From an uncultured Desulfurobacterium sp. (GTDB lineage: Bacteria > Aquificota > Aquificia > Desulfurobacteriales > Desulfurobacteriaceae): a DNA stretch of 7,244 nt. A program made the translations under genes and the position numbers. Under the pieces are notes generated by a model. That model had not been told where the DNA came from, searched no databases, and saw nothing but the letters and a program-made list of their open reading frames with translations. The stretch spans positions 1 to 7,244 of the forward strand of contig CAJXJV010000062.1 of the NCBI GenBank assembly GCA_913055135.1, given 5' to 3'. Position 1 is the first letter of the stretch, and the number at the start of each line of letters is the position of its first letter. Shown piece by piece: positions 1 to 7,097 of the stretch.

Positions 1-1547
<1,547 letters not shown>

Positions 1548-1561
1548 TTTTTACCTCTCAA

Positions 1562-3070
1562 TTAGGCTGTAAATGTAGCCTTGAACTCCTTGATGGCGGC
1601 GTGGAGTTTCTGTGTCAGGTCATCGTCAATCTGCTTTTTCTCCAGAATTTCTTTGAGGATCTCAGGATACTTGGCATCCATAAATGCGTAAAGTTCTCTT
1701 TCAAACTTTGTAACAGCTTCAACTGGAATATCGTCAAGATATCCATTAATTGCAGCAAAGAATGCAACGATCTGTTTCTCAACAGGAATTGGATTGTAAG
1801 GAGGCTGCTTGAGAAGCTCCATCAACCTTCTACCACGCTCAAGCTGAGCCCTTGTTGCAGGGTCAAGGTCTGACGCGAACTGTGCAAACGCCTCAAGCTC
1901 TCTATACCTTGCAAGTTCAAGTCTCAACTTACCAGCAACCTGCTTCATCGCTTTGATCTGAGCAGCACCACCAACCCTTGAAACGGAGAGACCTACGCTG
2001 ATAGCTGGTCTCTGACCTTTGTAGAAAAGGTCTGTTTCAAGGAAGATCTGACCATCAGTAATGGAAATAACGTTTGTAGGAATATAGGCAGAAATGTCTC
2101 CAGCCTTTGTTTCGATGATTGGAAGAGCTGTCAGTGAACCTGCTCCAAGCTGATCGTTGAGCTTGGCAGCCCTTTCAAGAAGCCTTGAGTGGAGGTAGAA
2201 AACATCTCCAGGATAAGCTTCCCTTCCTGGTGGACGTCTGAGGAGAAGGGACATTTCCCTGTAGGCAACAGCCTGTTTTGAAAGGTCGTCATAAATAATA
2301 AGAGCAGCCCTACCTGTGTCCCTGAAGTACTCAGCAACTGTAACTGCAGAGTATGGAGCAAGATACTGGAGAGCAGCTGGCTCAGAAGATGTAGCGGAGA
2401 TAACAATTGTATAATCCATAGCTCCATGTTCTTTAAGGAGCTGAATTGTCTGAGCAACTGTTGATCTCTTCTGACCAACTGCACAGTAGATACAGATAAC
2501 ACCTTCTCTTTTCTGGTTGAGAATTGTGTCTATAGCAATTGTCGTTTTACCTGTCTGCCTATCACCAATGATAAGCTCCCTCTGACCTCTACCTATCGGG
2601 ATGAGGGCATCAATAGCTTTAATACCAGTCTGGAGCGGTTCGTGAACGGGTTTTCTTGTAACAAGACCTGGTGCAATACGCTCAACAGCTCTTCTTTCTA
2701 CGTACTCAATTTCCCCTTTACCATCGATAGGTCTTCCAAGTGGATCAAGAACTCTTCCAATGAGTCCATCACCAACGGGCATGTCAAGAATTCTACCCGT
2801 TCTCTTCGCTTTGCTACCTTCAACAATTCCTCTTCCCTCACCGAGGAGAACCACACCTACGTTGTCTTCCTCAAGGTTAAAAGCAACCCCCTCTGTTCCA
2901 TCTTCAAACTCTACAACCTCACCGTACTCAACGTTTTCGAGTCCGTAAACTCTCGCAACACCGTCACCAACTTTGATGACGATACCTGTTTCATCTAACT
3001 TCACGGATGCTTCAAACTCTTCAATCTGTTTTCTTATTAGTTCTGAAATTTCCTCTGCTCTGATCTGCAT
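1562..3070 (-). CDS. atpA: F1 ATP synthase subunit alpha
   Basis: Alpha is the regulatory nucleotide-binding subunit that alternates with beta in the F1 hexamer. The 502-residue length is normal and the gene is complete. Residues 1-25 form the N-terminal helix that contacts delta and the stator. The beta-barrel follows to about 95. Walker A is GDRQTGKT (169-176), Walker B is LIIYDD (257-262), and the arginine finger is R365 within SVSRVGG. The short signature before the arginine finger reads [10 protein letters not shown] (355-364), with Ser where Asn, Asp or His is usual; the codon is AGC, one transition from AAC. The ATG at 3070 follows GAGGTG. The 26-base gap after atpH is the longest in the operon but shows no terminator. 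Confidence 0.99.
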   Translation of the reverse strand: MQIRAEEISELIRKQIEEFEASVKLDETGIVIKVGDGVARVYGLENVEYGEVVEFEDGTEGVAFNLEEDNVGVVLLGEGRGIVEGSKAKRTGRILDMPVGDGLIGRVLDPLGRPIDGKGEIEYVERRAVERIAPGLVTRKPVHEPLQTGIKAIDALIPIGRGQRELIIGDRQTGKTTIAIDTILNQKREGVICIYCAVGQKRSTVAQTIQLLKEHGAMDYTIVISATSSEPAALQYLAPYSAVTVAEYFRDTGRAALIIYDDLSKQAVAYREMSLLLRRPPGREAYPGDVFYLHSRLLERAAKLNDQLGAGSLTALPIIETKAGDISAYIPTNVISITDGQIFLETDLFYKGQRPAISVGLSVSRVGGAAQIKAMKQVAGKLRLELARYRELEAFAQFASDLDPATRAQLERGRRLMELLKQPPYNPIPVEKQIVAFFAAINGYLDDIPVEAVTKFERELYAFMDAKYPEILKEILEKKQIDDDLTQKLHAAIKEFKATFTA

Positions 3071-3096
3071 CCCTTCACCTCGCTAATTTTTTTATG

Positions 3097-3630
3097 TTAA
3101 TCTGCTATCGTCTTCTTAAGCATCTCAAGCTGAGTCTTTATGGAAGCATCAAGGACTTTGTCAGCAACCTTAACTATGAATCCGCCGATAAGGGAGGGAT
3201 CAAGTTTTACTGTTATTTCTGCTTTCTTCCCAAAGAGATTCTCTATTTTCTCCTTAATTCTGGAGAGGGTCTCTTCGTCCATCTCGACAGCACTGACAAT
3301 CTCTGCCTTAATAATCCCAAGGCGGAGATCAGCAAATTTCTCAAACTCAGAGGCAAACTCCCTGACTATCCCAAGCCTGTCCTTTTGAGCCATGAGAAGG
3401 AGAACCTTTTTAAGCTCCTCGGATACTCCAACTTTCTCTAAAATCTGCTCCATTAAACCTTTCTTCTTTTCAAGAGAAACAACCGGGCTTTTAAAGTACC
3501 TGATAGCTTTGTCATCTAACAGGGAAATTAGAGTTTTAATCTCTTCGTTTACCTTCCCCAATTTCTCATCGGGTAAAACATCTGCCAGCGCCTTTGCGTA
3601 CCTTCTTGCAATTCTCACTTCCAGTCTCAA
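3097..3630 (-). CDS. atpH: F1 ATP synthase subunit delta (OSCP homologue), TTG start
   Basis: Delta caps the F1 head and ties it to the b/b' stalk. The 177 residues match the family length. The N-terminal helical bundle begins RIARRYAKALADVL (6-19), and the C-terminal part holds the family signature LIGGFIVKVADKVLDASI (147-164). The start codon is TTG (3630-3628). No in-frame ATG lies nearby; the next methionine is residue 60, inside the conserved fold. The strong AGGAGGG ribosome site 6 bases upstream fixes the start. That site overlaps the atpF stop codon, so the two genes are probably translationally coupled. The TTG start may hold delta synthesis low, which would fit one delta per complex; this is inference. 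Confidence 0.97.
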   Translation of the reverse strand: MRLEVRIARRYAKALADVLPDEKLGKVNEEIKTLISLLDDKAIRYFKSPVVSLEKKKGLMEQILEKVGVSEELKKVLLLMAQKDRLGIVREFASEFEKFADLRLGIIKAEIVSAVEMDEETLSRIKEKIENLFGKKAEITVKLDPSLIGGFIVKVADKVLDASIKTQLEMLKKTIAD

Positions 3631-3636
3631 CTTGAT

Positions 3637-3643
3637 CCCTCCT
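3637..3643 (-). promoter_or_regulatory. Ribosome binding site fixing the TTG start of atpH
   Basis: AGGAGGG lies 6 bases before the TTG at 3630 and shares its first bases with the TAG stop of atpF (3644-3642). The strong site explains how a weak start codon can be used. Ribosomes finishing atpF would sit directly on it. Confidence 0.85.
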
Positions 3644-4115
3644 AAAGCTTTTGAAGGCTGGATTCAACAAGTTTTTTATTTACCTCAGGATCTATAGCTG
3701 TCCTTAGTTTCTTCTCAGCTAACTCAACTGCCTTCATCGCTGCAAACTTCTTGAGTTCTTCCTTGGCTTTATAAACCTCTTTTTCTATCTCTTCATCTGC
3801 CATCTTAATAACTCTCTCCGCTGTAGCCTTTGCTTCAGCAATTATCTGCTGCTTCTCTTTCTCGGCAAGCTCTTGAGAGTACCTAACAATTTTCTCTGCT
3901 TCGGATTTGGCTTCCTGTGATTTCTTCTCAGCTTCCTTCAACAGGGCAAGGGCTTCTTCCTTTTCCTGCTTTGCTCTTTCAAACTTACTTGCTATTGCAT
4001 TAATACCATCGGAAATAAACTTTGAAACAGGCTTCTTCAGAAGATAATAAAGAATAGCTATCAATATTACTGTATTTACCGTTTTCCAGAATAAAAGGTG
4101 AGATCCGTGCTCCAT
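3642..4115 (-). CDS. atpF: ATP synthase peripheral stalk subunit b
   Basis: Subunit b anchors the peripheral stalk in the membrane and holds the alpha/beta head still against the rotor. The 157 residues start with one hydrophobic membrane helix (about 8-27, around LFWKTVNTVILIAILYYLL). A long charged amphipathic helix rich in Glu, Lys and Ala follows (about 45-135), typical of the right-handed stalk coiled coil. The C-terminal EVNKKLVESSLQKL (144-157) is expected to meet delta. The ATG at 4115 follows AAGGGGGT, which overlaps the TAA stop of the upstream b-type gene (gap 9 bases). This is the second of two non-identical b-type genes. By analogy with cyanobacterial and epsilonproteobacterial operons, the second in order is the canonical b. 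Confidence 0.93.
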   Translation of the reverse strand: MEHGSHLLFWKTVNTVILIAILYYLLKKPVSKFISDGINAIASKFERAKQEKEEALALLKEAEKKSQEAKSEAEKIVRYSQELAEKEKQQIIAEAKATAERVIKMADEEIEKEVYKAKEELKKFAAMKAVELAEKKLRTAIDPEVNKKLVESSLQKL

Positions 4116-4124
4116 TTTACCCCC

Positions 4125-4565
4125 TTAAGCTGCCTTTTTGCCAAGAATTTTTCTCACTATCTCTTCAGCTATCTTCTCAGCTTCTGATTCAAGTTTTGCC
4201 TTTTCAGCTTCAAAAGTGCTCCATATTTCCCTCTTTGCCTCTTCTATCCTTGCAGAGGCTTCTTCATGAGCTGCCCTGAGTATCCTGTCTCTTTCAACTT
4301 TTGCTTCCTTTACAGCCCCATCGATGATTAATTTCGCTTTTGCCCTCGCTTCGTCTAAAAGCTCTTCCACTTCCTTCAGGAACTCCTCCGCCTTCCGCTT
4401 TAAAGCCTCAACTTCGGAGTGATGCGCCGCCAGCTCCTTTTCTCTCTCTTCCATAAGGCTTAAAAGAGGCTGAAAGAGGAACCTGTCAATCAGAACCATG
4501 AAAACAAGGAAGTTTACTGCCTGGACAATAAGAGTCCAGTCAATGGCTACAATACTTCCTTCCAT
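4125..4565 (-). CDS. atpF': ATP synthase peripheral stalk subunit b' (first b-type gene)
   Basis: This is a second b-type stator protein, which would pair with the product of the next gene in a heterodimeric stalk. The 146 residues begin with a membrane segment (about 9-32) followed by FxPLxxxMEERE (31-42), the layout usual for b'-type proteins in which the helix leaves the membrane at a Pro-Leu step. The rest is an almost continuous charged helix ending LGKKAA. The ATG at 4565 is supported by AAGGAG 7 bases upstream and lies inside the last codons of mnmA (19-base overlap, different frame). The b' rather than b label rests on gene order and the N-terminal pattern, not on a phylogeny. The a and c genes that often precede b' are not here. 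Confidence 0.9.
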   Translation of the reverse strand: MEGSIVAIDWTLIVQAVNFLVFMVLIDRFLFQPLLSLMEEREKELAAHHSEVEALKRKAEEFLKEVEELLDEARAKAKLIIDGAVKEAKVERDRILRAAHEEASARIEEAKREIWSTFEAEKAKLESEAEKIAEEIVRKILGKKAA

Positions 4566-5599
4566 CCCACTTCTCCTTCTGTCGTTATTTCGCTTCCTCC
4601 TAAGAGGAGCTCATCGCTGTAAAAAGCACACACCTGCCCCGGTGCAGGTGCCTCCACTTTCGCTGCTAATTTTACACAATAAATTCCATTTTTTAAATAG
4701 TCTATTTTCTCTACTTCAACAGGTCTTGAACGGTACCTAATTTGAGCTTGAATATTATCAAACTTTTTAACATCTTCATAGTCTAAATGCCAATTAACGT
4801 TTCTAACGTAGATAACGCCTTTTTGTATTTCTTTTTTTTCTCCCACAACAACCCAATTTCTTTCAGCATCTATAGACACGACGTAGAGAGGCTTTCCATA
4901 GGAAATTCCAAGCCCCCTCCTTTGGCCAACAGTATATCTATAATAACCTTTATGTTTCCCAACAGGAGTTCCATCTGTAAGGACAAAAGGACCCGGCCGG
5001 GACTTTATAAATTTCTCAAGAAAGTCGGTGTAATGCCCCTTAATAAAACAGACATCCTGACTCTCACTCTCAAAAGGAAACCCAAGTGCTCTGGCTCTCT
5101 TAATCACTTCTTCCTTCGTAAAATTACCTAATGGCAGAACCAGCTTCTGGAAAACAAAACTTTCCACAACAGATAGAAAGTAGGATTGCTCTTTCTTCCT
5201 GTCTTTCCCGCGGAGGACTAAATTTTTTCTCCATTTATGAAAATATCTGACTTTTGCATAATGTCCTGTAGAGATATAGTTTGCTTTTAGTTCTTCAGAA
5301 AGTTTATATAAATACTTCAACTTGATATCCCTATTGCAAACAGCACATGGATTGGGAGTTAAGCCCATTCTGTAATACTCGATGAAGTAGTCTATGACCT
5401 GTTTTCTGAACTCATCACAGAGGTCGATAACTGTCAGTTTCAAACCAAGGATGGATGCACTTTTCTCTGCCTTCTCGGTGGAGGCATCAGGAAGAAGTTT
5501 AAAATAGACTGGAAAAACGGTAAATCCTTGACTCTTCAAGAGATAAGCCGCGTAAAAACTATCCACTCCACCGCTGAATCCAAGAACTACTTTCTCCAT
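4547..5599 (-). CDS. mnmA: tRNA-uridine 2-sulfurtransferase MnmA
   Basis: MnmA activates C2 of the wobble uridine in tRNA Lys, Glu and Gln with ATP and transfers sulfur to give 2-thiouridine. It acts in the cytoplasm, fed by a cysteine desulfurase relay. The 350 residues match the family. The N-terminal PP-loop is SGGVDS (9-14). The first catalytic cysteine is C88 in NPCAVCNRDIK (83-93), and the second is C184 in SQDVCFI (180-186). The tRNA-binding middle contains TVGQRRGLGI (223-232), and a C-terminal beta-barrel follows. Position 85 is Cys where the E. coli-type motif has Asp. I chose the ATG at 5599 because homologues start just before the PP-loop; the frame is open 50 codons further upstream, but that stretch runs through a terminator. 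No Shine-Dalgarno precedes this ATG. The gene heads the ATP synthase operon and overlaps b' by 19 bases. Confidence 0.96.
   Translation of the reverse strand: MEKVVLGFSGGVDSFYAAYLLKSQGFTVFPVYFKLLPDASTEKAEKSASILGLKLTVIDLCDEFRKQVIDYFIEYYRMGLTPNPCAVCNRDIKLKYLYKLSEELKANYISTGHYAKVRYFHKWRKNLVLRGKDRKKEQSYFLSVVESFVFQKLVLPLGNFTKEEVIKRARALGFPFESESQDVCFIKGHYTDFLEKFIKSRPGPFVLTDGTPVGKHKGYYRYTVGQRRGLGISYGKPLYVVSIDAERNWVVVGEKKEIQKGVIYVRNVNWHLDYEDVKKFDNIQAQIRYRSRPVEVEKIDYLKNGIYCVKLAAKVEAPAPGQVCAFYSDELLLGGSEITTEGEVGWKEVL
4573..4578 (-). promoter_or_regulatory. Ribosome binding site of b', inside the mnmA coding sequence
   Basis: AAGGAG lies 7 bases before the ATG at 4565 and about 26 bases before the mnmA stop. 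Ribosomes completing mnmA cross this site, which suggests coupling of the tRNA thiolase and the first ATP synthase gene. Confidence 0.8.
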
Positions 5600-5608
5600 A
5601 ACAGGAAA

Positions 5609-5617
5609 GTTATAACA
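5609..5617 (-). promoter_or_regulatory. Possible extended -10 promoter for near-leaderless mnmA mRNA
   Basis: TGTTATAAC (TGn plus TATAAC) ends only 9 bases before the mnmA ATG. Transcription would begin about 0-3 bases before that ATG. A weak -35 (TTCTTT, 5638-5633, 18-bp spacer) overlaps the tail of the upstream terminator. The lack of any Shine-Dalgarno before mnmA fits a leaderless or nearly leaderless transcript. This is inferred from pattern only. Confidence 0.4.
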
Positions 5618-5628
5618 CAATAGTGGAC

Positions 5629-5657
5629 AAAAAAAGAAGGGCGCCTGAGCGGCGCCC
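5629..5657 (-). terminator. Intrinsic terminator between the bactofilin gene and mnmA
   Basis: GGGCGCC (5657-5651), loop GCTCA, GGCGCCC (5645-5639) form a perfect 7-bp GC stem, followed by TTC and seven T (to 5629). In the minus direction it ends transcripts from the SPOR-bactofilin gene. It also lies about 40 bases downstream of the predicted start of the 5733-5706 promoter, so it could act as an attenuator for the mnmA-atp operon. There is no T-run on the other strand, so it is one-directional. Confidence 0.88.
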
Positions 5658-5668
5658 CTGAGAATCAT

Positions 5669-5693
5669 GGGGAGGAGGGAGGGGGATAGGGGG
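5669..5693 (+). other. G-quadruplex-forming motif in the mnmA-atp leader
   Basis: The + strand has G runs of 4, 2, 3, 5 and 5 separated by single A or ATA. It satisfies the canonical pattern of four runs of at least three G with loops of 1-7. For leftward transcription this is the template strand, and the RNA is C-rich. It begins just after the predicted transcription start. Confidence 0.65.
5680..5690 (-). repeat. Direct repeat CCTATCCCCCT, downstream copy
   Basis: This 11-base sequence is identical to the copy at 5743-5733. The two lie 53 bases apart, start to start, and bracket the TTGACA/TATTAT promoter; this copy lies about 10-20 bases into the predicted transcript. The spacing is close to five helical turns. 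Confidence 0.55.
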
Positions 5694-5705
5694 TGTTCAA
5701 TATTA

Positions 5706-5733
5706 ATAATAGTTCTCATTAACGCCCTGTCAA
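5706..5733 (-). promoter_or_regulatory. Near-consensus sigma-70 promoter for the mnmA-atp operon (or its leader RNA)
   Basis: TTGACA (5733-5728) matches the -35 consensus exactly. A 16-bp spacer leads to TATTAT (5711-5706), five of six against the -10 consensus. The predicted start is near 5699. It lies directly after the bactofilin stop codon (5748-5746). An imperfect inverted repeat TTAAT-N10-ATTAA (5703-5722) covers the -10 and could be an operator. Confidence 0.7.
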
Positions 5734-5743
5734 GGGGGATAGG
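5733..5743 (-). repeat. Direct repeat CCTATCCCCCT, upstream copy
   Basis: This copy abuts and enters the TTGACA -35 element and is identical over 11 bases to 5690-5680. A regulator binding both copies would straddle the promoter. Confidence 0.55.
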
Positions 5744-5745
5744 CA

Positions 5746-7038
5746 TCATTCAGTTACTATCTGCTTAGCATCAACGTTACCAAATACAGCAACGCTACCA
5801 CCTATTTTTACCGTTCCTCCAGCCATAACTCCTCCTTTGCCCGGAGCGGCTCCCACAATCACAGCATCTTTAAGTTCCACATCCTGATGAGCAGAAACTT
5901 TTCCAGATACAAATGTACCCTCATCTATTATCACTCTTCTCGCCATAACATTGCCGAGTATCTTGCTCTTCTTTCCTATTTTTAGATTTCCATTAACTTC
6001 CACATTCCCCTGAATCAATAAACCATCAGAAAGCTCTAAGTCACCACTACTTTTTATACCACCGGCTACCGGAGTTTCTGTCTGGGGTACCCTGGGAACT
6101 TCTTCACTTCTTATAGTATGAACGATAGGAGCTATTATCTTTCCACTTTTAACGTTCTTCCCTAACTTCACATATTTTTCTGCCTTTACAGTTCCTTTCA
6201 GAGTGGAATTATCTCCTATAACCACGGCATCTTTTGAACTAATGCTTCCATTTATAAATGCTGACTCCCCTATAACCAGTTTGCCATAGGAGACTATAGA
6301 ACCCTTTTCTTCTGAGGAAACTGTCTGTTTTCTCCCTGCATCCGCTGGTTGTCCTGTTTTCTCCTTTTCCTTCTCCCTCTTCATTTCCTTACTTTCCTCC
6401 TTCAACAGTTTCTTGGAAGCATCATCTTTCATCGCTCTAACTTCGGATTTGTCCTTTCTTCTAATCCTTAAAACCAGTTTCACTATCAGTATGAAAAGGA
6501 CTACAAGAATCAATAAAGGAACTATACCCCAGATATCCATCCCTTCCTCCTTTCTCTCTCCCGACATAGGGGTTACTCTCACTCTTTTTTCAGCAACCTG
6601 TTGATGAACTGGTTCACTAAAACTTACGGCTTCTTCTGTTTTATTTAAGCTTTCATATTTTGATTCTGAAGAGGATTTTTCCGAAAATTTTTCCTCTCCA
6701 GAAGAAGTAAAATTTTCTTCATAAGACTGCTCTGAGTCAGTAACCTGTACAGCAGTCTGATTGTAAGATTCGTCGTTATTAACCTTTTCTTCTGAGCTCA
6801 GAATTGTTCGGGACGGTTCATAATCGATAAAGGTTATGTATCCTTTATTTTCAAGGTTGTAGTCTAAAAAGGTTTTCTTTGCTTCCCTGTAACTTTTAAA
6901 GTTGCCAATTCGGATTTTATACCACTCATTTACTTTATCTATGCGCACAGGAAGACCTTTCGTTTTTAACGATTTAAAAAGCTTCAGAGCTTCTTCTTCC
7001 GATTTTGTTGCAAAGAGTTGAATAACATAAACTTTCAT
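5746..7038 (-). CDS. SPOR domain - transmembrane - bactofilin protein
   Basis: This 430-residue protein joins three parts. Residues 1-73 (start MKVYVIQLFA; EWYKIRIGNF at 38-47) look like a SPOR domain, a fold that binds peptidoglycan stripped of stem peptides. Residues 75-166 are a Ser/Glu-rich low-complexity linker. One membrane helix (170-190) is followed by RIRRKDK and a Lys/Glu-rich stretch to about 230. Residues 247-308 and 331-430 consist of short Gly/Val/Ile repeats (KLVIG, VVIG, LKIG, VIIDEG, VKIGG) typical of the bactofilin beta-helix that forms cytoskeletal filaments; a Pro-rich insertion (about 309-329) divides them. The ATG at 7038 is preceded by GGGGAGAGGAA. The GTG at 7077 in the same frame has no ribosome site and lies in the promoter. 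Positive charges after the helix predict SPOR outside and bactofilin inside. A likely role is linking the cell wall to an internal scaffold, by inference from its domains. Confidence 0.87.
   Translation of the reverse strand: MKVYVIQLFATKSEEEALKLFKSLKTKGLPVRIDKVNEWYKIRIGNFKSYREAKKTFLDYNLENKGYITFIDYEPSRTILSSEEKVNNDESYNQTAVQVTDSEQSYEENFTSSGEEKFSEKSSSESKYESLNKTEEAVSFSEPVHQQVAEKRVRVTPMSGERKEEGMDIWGIVPLLILVVLFILIVKLVLRIRRKDKSEVRAMKDDASKKLLKEESKEMKREKEKEKTGQPADAGRKQTVSSEEKGSIVSYGKLVIGESAFINGSISSKDAVVIGDNSTLKGTVKAEKYVKLGKNVKSGKIIAPIVHTIRSEEVPRVPQTETPVAGGIKSSGDLELSDGLLIQGNVEVNGNLKIGKKSKILGNVMARRVIIDEGTFVSGKVSAHQDVELKDAVIVGAAPGKGGVMAGGTVKIGGSVAVFGNVDAKQIVTE
6546..6553 (-). promoter_or_regulatory. Strong internal ribosome binding site before codon 167 of the SPOR-bactofilin gene
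   Basis: AAAGGAGG lies 5 bases before an in-frame ATG (6540-6538) encoding MDIWG, immediately before the membrane helix. It is a better Shine-Dalgarno than any other in the window. Initiation here would give a 264-residue membrane-anchored bactofilin (6540-5746) lacking the SPOR domain. The same bases encode Glu-Arg-Lys-Glu-Glu-Gly in the long frame, so a chance match in a Glu/Lys-rich linker is possible. Confidence 0.55.
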
Positions 7039-7067
7039 TTCCTCTCCCCTTCTTGTCGGACATAGAA

Positions 7068-7097
7068 AGTATATCACATCAATCAGATTCCCGTAAA
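7068..7097 (-). promoter_or_regulatory. Promoter of the SPOR-bactofilin gene
   Basis: The extended -10 TGATATACT (7076-7068) has a weak -35 TTTACG (7097-7092) 18 bp upstream. The predicted start near 7061 gives a leader of about 23 bases that contains the ribosome site of the gene. The -35 overlaps the last bases of the T-run of the preceding terminator. Confidence 0.6.

Larger units (their letters stand above)
5629..5699 (-). ncRNA. Candidate short C-rich leader or small RNA upstream of mnmA
   Basis: A near-consensus promoter (5733-5706) predicts a start near 5699, and the intrinsic terminator would end the RNA near 5629, giving about 71 nt. The 5' part is almost pure C/U with CCUCCUCC (5678-5671), which mimics the anti-Shine-Dalgarno end of 16S rRNA. 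The 3' part is the terminator hairpin. A 4-bp alternative pairing (CCCC 5672-5669 with GGGG 5658-5655) would disrupt the terminator stem. It may be an attenuator leader, a free small RNA, or an untranscribed spacer; the sequence alone does not choose. Confidence 0.3.

Noticed and set aside
2131..2502. 123-codon minus-strand frame inside atpA
   Set aside because: Out-of-frame Leu/Ser-rich translation within the alpha coding sequence, with no independent start signal.
1601..3697. Several 60-120 codon + strand frames opposite atpA, atpH and atpF
   Set aside because: All are antisense to well-conserved genes with low-complexity or Ser/Phe-rich translations typical of shadow frames.
3600..4565. 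b' and b as a recent tandem duplication
   Set aside because: The two proteins share only the generic membrane-helix plus charged-helix layout. Their N-termini and lengths differ, as expected for the ancient b/b' pair.
5600..5749. 50-codon N-terminal extension of MnmA in the open frame
   Set aside because: The extension runs through a promoter and a terminator hairpin and has no ribosome site. MnmA proteins begin just before the PP-loop, so ATG 5599 is the start.
7039..7077. GTG at 7077 as the start of the SPOR-bactofilin protein
   Set aside because: It has no ribosome site and overlaps the predicted -10. The ATG at 7038 has GGGGAGAGG and begins directly at the SPOR domain.
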